Positions 60,546 through 64,000 of a stretch of 64,000 bases of DNA are shown in pieces. Below the pieces are notes generated by a model. It was not told the DNA's origin. It saw nothing but the letters and a program-made list of their open reading frames with translations, and ran no database searches. The stretch's first letter is position 1; every line of letters starts with the position of its first letter. Source of the stretch: Deinococcales bacterium (GTDB taxonomy: Bacteria > Deinococcota > Deinococci > Deinococcales > JAAFIG01). Position numbers and translations under genes: made by a program. The stretch is from assembly GCA_025359505.1 (NCBI GenBank), contig JANYHH010000028.1, forward strand, positions 1 through 64,000. Reading direction: 5' to 3'.

Positions 60546-62840
60546 TCACTCGAGCAGGTCATCGAGTTGCCTCGGGTTCATCTCCACGCGCACCCGCACG
60601 CCGCCCTCGCGGAAACTGCGGGCTGGCTCGAGCAGGTGCGTCAAGCGCTCCATCGTGTCGGCCCGCACGAGAAGCTGATAGGCGTACAGCCCTTTGAGGC
60701 GGGCGATGCTGGTCGGCGCTGGGCCCAGCAACTCCATGCCATCCGCGCCGCGATCCCTGATTAAAGCCCCCAGTTTGCTCGAGGAGACCTGCGCGTCCTG
60801 CTGCCGCCTTGCGGCGATTTGCACTTGCGCGAGTTTGGTGAACGGCGGGTAGGAGAACGCCTCACGGCTGGCCAGTTCGGACTGCGGATAGACGCTGACA
60901 TCGGCGTCGGCTTGAATGCCGGTCAGTGCCAAGTGACCCGCTTGGAAGGTCTGGACGACCAGCAGCGGGGCCCTTGTCGGATGCCATTCCAGCAGTTGGC
61001 GCAACGCGAAGTGGTAGCGCTCCCCTGCCCTGAAGTCCGGGCTGGTGTGCATCGTGTCCGCGAACGACAGCGCGATCAAGGCAAGATCCGGCAGCGGCTC
61101 GAGTCCCAGCACAGCCGTCGTACCGACGACCACGCCCGGTTCGCCTCGGTAAAGCTTCGTCAAGTCATCGCGCTGATCGCGGTCGTAACGGTAAATCGGC
61201 GTGCCGCGCAGCAGCGTTTGCAGTTCGCGCTGAATCCATTGCGTGCCGGGCCCACGGGGCGACAGCACCAGCCCCTCGCAACTTGGGCAATGCGTCGGTG
61301 GGCGCGTGGTGTAGCCGCACTGGTGGCATTCCAGTGAGCGCGTCTCGAGGTGATAGCGCAGCGGCACGTCGCAATTCGGGCAGCCGGGCAGCCAGCCGCA
61401 GTCCTTGCAGCGGATCACGGCCGAGTACCCGCGACGCGGCGCGATCACGACGGCTTGGCGGCCGCGCTCAGCGGTTTGGCGCAGGACTTTTTTTAAGGTC
61501 GTGCTGATCGGGAACGATTCCCTCGCCACCGGCATGTTCATCATCGGGCCCGTGTCTGGCGGCACAGCTTGGGCTGATAAATCCACAATGTGCAATCTGG
61601 CTCGAGGGGCTGGGATCACGATGCCGGGCAGCGCTAAACTTTCAGCGGCTGGGACGCTGCCCGCGTACAGCAGCTTCGCGCCCGCGTGGGCGGCGCGAAT
61701 GCGGGCGACTTCGGGGATGAACGCCCTCGAGCCACTGTGCAGTTTCCACGCGTCTGAAAGCTCGTCTTCGATGATGATCAGTTTTAAGTCGTACAGCGGC
61801 GCAATCAGCGAGAACGGCGTGCCGAACAGCACTTCAATCTCACCGCGCTGACCAGCCCGCCAGACCGCTTCGCGCTGCGGGTGCTTCAAATCACCGCTGA
61901 GTAGCGCACTCTGGCGCACGCCGCTGAGCGCGGCGAATGCCCGGTGCAACCTCGAGTAATCCGGCGCGAGGTACAGCACCGCGCCTTCCGTGCGGCGCAG
62001 CAGTTCAGCGATCACCGCGAAGCGTTCAAGTGGTTTGCCGCCGTGCAACCGCGCGATCAAATGCGGCTCGAGGATATCCGCTCGCTCGAGGGTGTCCAGC
62101 GCGGCTCGAGGGAGGCGTTCAGTGCGGGGCGCGGCGGGTAGGGCAACGATCTGCGGCACGCGCACGCGCTCGGCTGCACCCATGCTCATCAGCTTGGTGA
62201 CGATGCCGGCGCTGACGCCAGCGGCCTCTGCCCACGCGACGCCGCTGTCGAATTGCTGCATTTCAATCAGCGCCTCGAGTGCTAATGTTTGCTTAGCGGT
62301 CAGGCGCGGCGGCGCGAAGTCGGGGCTGTAACGCACGACCTCTTTGGTCGGGCCAATAATTTTAGCGGTTTCCTCCAACAAGCCCTGTGAGCGCAGAAAC
62401 TCAAGCAGTCCCGGATCGTGCAGCGGCGCGGATGTCCAGCGTTGCAGCCGCGTTGCGCCACTCGGCAGTTCGTCTAGATTCACGCCGCCCAGCAGCCGAA
62501 TTTGGTGTTCCAGCAGCGGCTCGAGTCCCCACGGCACGAAGTCTTGATAGGCGATGCCCGCGTAGCAAAAGCAGGCCCGCGCAATCTCGAGCAAAGCCGC
62601 GCAGCCGTCGGATGAGAGGATCGGATCGGTGTCTAAGAGCGCGATGGCGTCTTTGAGGTTCAGGTCATCGCGCTCAACTTCCACGATTTCGACCACCAGC
62701 CCAACCCTTGCGCCGCCCTGCCACGGCACGAGCACGCGCCGTCCAAGCGCGTCACTGTCAGCGCCGTGGACGGGTCTGAAGTCATAGGCGGGAATCGGCA
62801 GTGGCACGACCACGCGCCAACGCGTGTGGGTCACAGGCAA
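60546..62840 (-). CDS. priA: primosomal protein N' (PriA), helicase motifs missing
   Basis: Restarts stalled replication forks by loading the replicative helicase. The 764 residues retain the N-terminal DNA-binding domain (LPIPAYDFRPV...LGRRVLVPWQGG) and the zinc-binding CKDCGWLPGCPNCDVPLRYH...CHQCGYTTRPPTHCPSC. The Walker A position, normally GVTGSGKTE, reads ARLHGGKPLERF, and the DEEH motif is IIEDELSD. D. radiodurans PriA has been described as a pseudohelicase with the same loss. The start is at 62840. Confidence 0.95.
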   Translation of the reverse strand: MPVTHTRWRVVVPLPIPAYDFRPVHGADSDALGRRVLVPWQGGARVGLVVEIVEVERDDLNLKDAIALLDTDPILSSDGCAALLEIARACFCYAGIAYQDFVPWGLEPLLEHQIRLLGGVNLDELPSGATRLQRWTSAPLHDPGLLEFLRSQGLLEETAKIIGPTKEVVRYSPDFAPPRLTAKQTLALEALIEMQQFDSGVAWAEAAGVSAGIVTKLMSMGAAERVRVPQIVALPAAPRTERLPRAALDTLERADILEPHLIARLHGGKPLERFAVIAELLRRTEGAVLYLAPDYSRLHRAFAALSGVRQSALLSGDLKHPQREAVWRAGQRGEIEVLFGTPFSLIAPLYDLKLIIIEDELSDAWKLHSGSRAFIPEVARIRAAHAGAKLLYAGSVPAAESLALPGIVIPAPRARLHIVDLSAQAVPPDTGPMMNMPVARESFPISTTLKKVLRQTAERGRQAVVIAPRRGYSAVIRCKDCGWLPGCPNCDVPLRYHLETRSLECHQCGYTTRPPTHCPSCEGLVLSPRGPGTQWIQRELQTLLRGTPIYRYDRDQRDDLTKLYRGEPGVVVGTTAVLGLEPLPDLALIALSFADTMHTSPDFRAGERYHFALRQLLEWHPTRAPLLVVQTFQAGHLALTGIQADADVSVYPQSELASREAFSYPPFTKLAQVQIAARRQQDAQVSSSKLGALIRDRGADGMELLGPAPTSIARLKGLYAYQLLVRADTMERLTHLLEPARSFREGGVRVRVEMNPRQLDDLLE

Positions 62841-62990
62841 GGCAACTCGAGCGGTGATGTCAACATGTCCTCGAGCCGATCCATAGCCTTGAGTTTACTC
62901 CGTTCGAGGCGTAGTCACCAAGCTAAAGACCGCAATGCTGGACTCGAGAAGTGAATCAAAGATGTACTGCACGCATAAATTGACGATATG

Positions 62991-63019
62991 TTGACAACGT
63001 AACGTTTCGGTGCTATATT
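62991..63019 (+). promoter_or_regulatory. promoter of ssb
   Basis: -35 TTGACA (62991-62996), 17-base spacer, -10 TATATT (63014-63019): the best sigma-70-type promoter in the window. GTTGACAAC is itself a small dyad. Confidence 0.8.
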
Positions 63020-63101
63020 CATTGGCAGACGCCTCTCGAGCGTCGCACTTAACGGCAACTAGGTCCCGCACATCTCGCACAGAACCAAGGAGAACAAGAT
63101 T

Positions 63102-63905
63102 ATGGCTCGAGGTATCAACAGTGTTTTACTGATCGGCGCACTCACCCGTGACCCAGAGTTGCGCTACACCCCGAACGGCGCAGCCGTACTGAGCATCACC
63201 GTGGCTGGCGATAGTGTCGTCACCGACCTCGGCGGCGATGTCCGCAGCTTGCCGTGGTATCAGCGCGTCGAGTTAGTTAGCCGCAGTGCTGAAACGCTGC
63301 AAAATCAGCTCAAAGCGGGCAGCAGCGTACTGGTCGAAGGCAAACTGGATTACCAAAGCTGGGAAAACGAGCAAGGCGAGCGCCGCAGCAAGGTGATCGT
63401 CCGAGCCAACCGCATCGACCCACTCGCACCGAACGATCGCAGTGAGCAGATCATCACCGATAAAGTCGGCGGTTATCGTTTACTGGACGCGATCAACCAG
63501 ACCGTCATCAGCGGCAATCTGGCTCGTGACCCCGTGATCCGCCACACGCAGAACGGGCATTCCGTCGCCAGCTTCGCGGTCGCCGTTACGGAGAGCTGGA
63601 AGGACGTGCAGGGCGAGTGGCAGCAAAAGCCGCATTACATCGACGTGACGCTGTGGCACGGCTTAGCTGACGCCGCCAGTGGACTTCAAAAGGGCGATCC
63701 AGTGATGATCTCCGGGCGCTTGACCAACGACTCGTGGACGGACGCCAGCGGGCAAAAACGCTACAGCACGAAGCTCGAGGCGGAGCGCATGGAACTGCTG
63801 CAACGCCGCCTGCAGGCGGAAGCGCAACAGCCAGCCGCACCGCTCGAGCCAGAACCAGTCGCCTTACCAAAAGCAGCCAAGCCACGCAACCGCGCCGCCG
63901 CGTGA
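63102..63905 (+). CDS. ssb: single-stranded DNA-binding protein with two OB folds
   Basis: Binds and protects single-stranded DNA. Two OB folds in one chain (LIGALTRDPELRYTPNGAAVLSITVAG... and ISGNLARDPVIRHTQNGHSVASFAVAVTE) give a homodimer instead of the usual tetramer, which is typical of Deinococcus-Thermus. The C-terminus (PKAAKPRNRAAA) lacks the conserved acidic DDDIPF tip, which is unusual for an SSB. AAGGAG precedes ATG 63102 after a strong promoter. Confidence 0.95.
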   Translation: MARGINSVLLIGALTRDPELRYTPNGAAVLSITVAGDSVVTDLGGDVRSLPWYQRVELVSRSAETLQNQLKAGSSVLVEGKLDYQSWENEQGERRSKVIVRANRIDPLAPNDRSEQIITDKVGGYRLLDAINQTVISGNLARDPVIRHTQNGHSVASFAVAVTESWKDVQGEWQQKPHYIDVTLWHGLADAASGLQKGDPVMISGRLTNDSWTDASGQKRYSTKLEAERMELLQRRLQAEAQQPAAPLEPEPVALPKAAKPRNRAAA

Positions 63906-64000
63906 CGGCCGTGCTGCACAGCGCTTCAACCTCGTGGGGAGCGTCAACCAGCGCCCCCTCGAGCGCCACGCAAATCGCCAGCATCACACGCGGCGCTCGG
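63902..64000 (+). CDS. possible downstream gene cut by the window end
   Basis: A GTG at 63902-63904 overlaps the ssb stop (GTGA) and opens a frame to the end of the window (at least 32 codons, starting TAVLHSASTSW). Only the overlap supports it; the amino acids show no family. Confidence 0.25.
   Translation, partial: MTAVLHSASTSWGASTSAPSSATQIASITRGAR

Noticed and set aside
62960-63010. Radiation/desiccation response motif (RDRM) upstream of ssb
   Set aside because: ATATGTTGACA looks partly like the Deinococcus RDRM half, but the second half of the 17-base palindrome is missing.
63586-63987. Minus-strand open frame covering the 3' part of ssb
   Set aside because: It overlaps ssb by about 320 bases and has arginine- and alanine-rich composition typical of an antisense shadow.
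1-64000. CRISPR array
   Set aside because: No series of regular direct repeats with unique spacers; the tandem repeats found have no spacers.

Overview
The window looks like chromosomal DNA of a Deinococcota bacterium, roughly 60% G+C by eye. The supporting signs are: a single-stranded DNA-binding protein with two OB folds; a PriA that lacks its helicase ATP-binding motif, as described for Deinococcus; a LysW-type amino-group-carrier kinase (LysZ); and many genes whose start codon lies only 6 to 8 bases downstream of a TANNNT -10 box, the leaderless pattern described for Deinococcus. I cannot name the genus. Everything here was read by eye; no database search was run.

Layout. 1-939: IS982-family insertion sequence, disrupted near its 5' end. 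980-10432: housekeeping block on the minus strand (diguanylate cyclase, trmB, tRNA-Glu on plus, a hypothetical, and the tightly coupled chain smpB / amidase / GerMN protein / MazG-like / smc). 10611-17088: plus-strand pair, a very large RNB-domain protein with a degenerate catalytic site and a PreP-like M16 peptidase. 17.1-26.5 kb: mixed small genes (PP2C phosphatase, SDR, pdxH, a PIN toxin-antitoxin pair, lysZ, ABC-F, P-loop kinase, nitrilase-like, PaiB-like). 26.5-31.8 kb: a second SDR, then an apparent operon of a YheO/DauR-type regulator, an aminotransferase and an ornithine-cyclodeaminase-like enzyme behind a promoter carrying a palindromic operator candidate, then a MerA-like flavoprotein. 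31.9-38.6 kb: lipoprotein cytochrome, acetyltransferase, and a five-gene overlapping chain miaB / membrane protein / APH-like kinase / DppB / DppC. 38.66-39.30 kb: a decayed Doc toxin with its putative antitoxin.

39.3-52.3 kb is the most distinctive block: a minus-strand extracellular contractile injection system (eCIS). In transcription order it has sheath, tube 1, baseplate chaperone-like protein, a 36-residue coupled micro-ORF, tube 2, a 1021-residue eCIS-core (DUF4157-type) protein with a HELIH motif, LysM baseplate protein, spike, PAAR tip, gp25, gpJ and an FHA-gpI fusion. I see no AAA+ ATPase, no DUF4255 cap protein and no tape-measure gene. 52.65-63.9 kb: dnaJ, a deoxyinosine-glycosylase-like gene, cytochrome P460, acetyltransferase, MFS exporter, fabI, DinB-like, a membrane protein, epimerase, an Imm5-like protein, priA and ssb.

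The strongest genome-scale signal is not a gene. The palindrome CTCGAG occurs about once per 110 bases where I counted it (27 in 4801-7800; about one expected by composition). It appears in all reading frames and between genes, but is sparse in conserved genes such as dnaJ and fabI. This resembles, and is denser than, the HIP1 palindrome of cyanobacteria.
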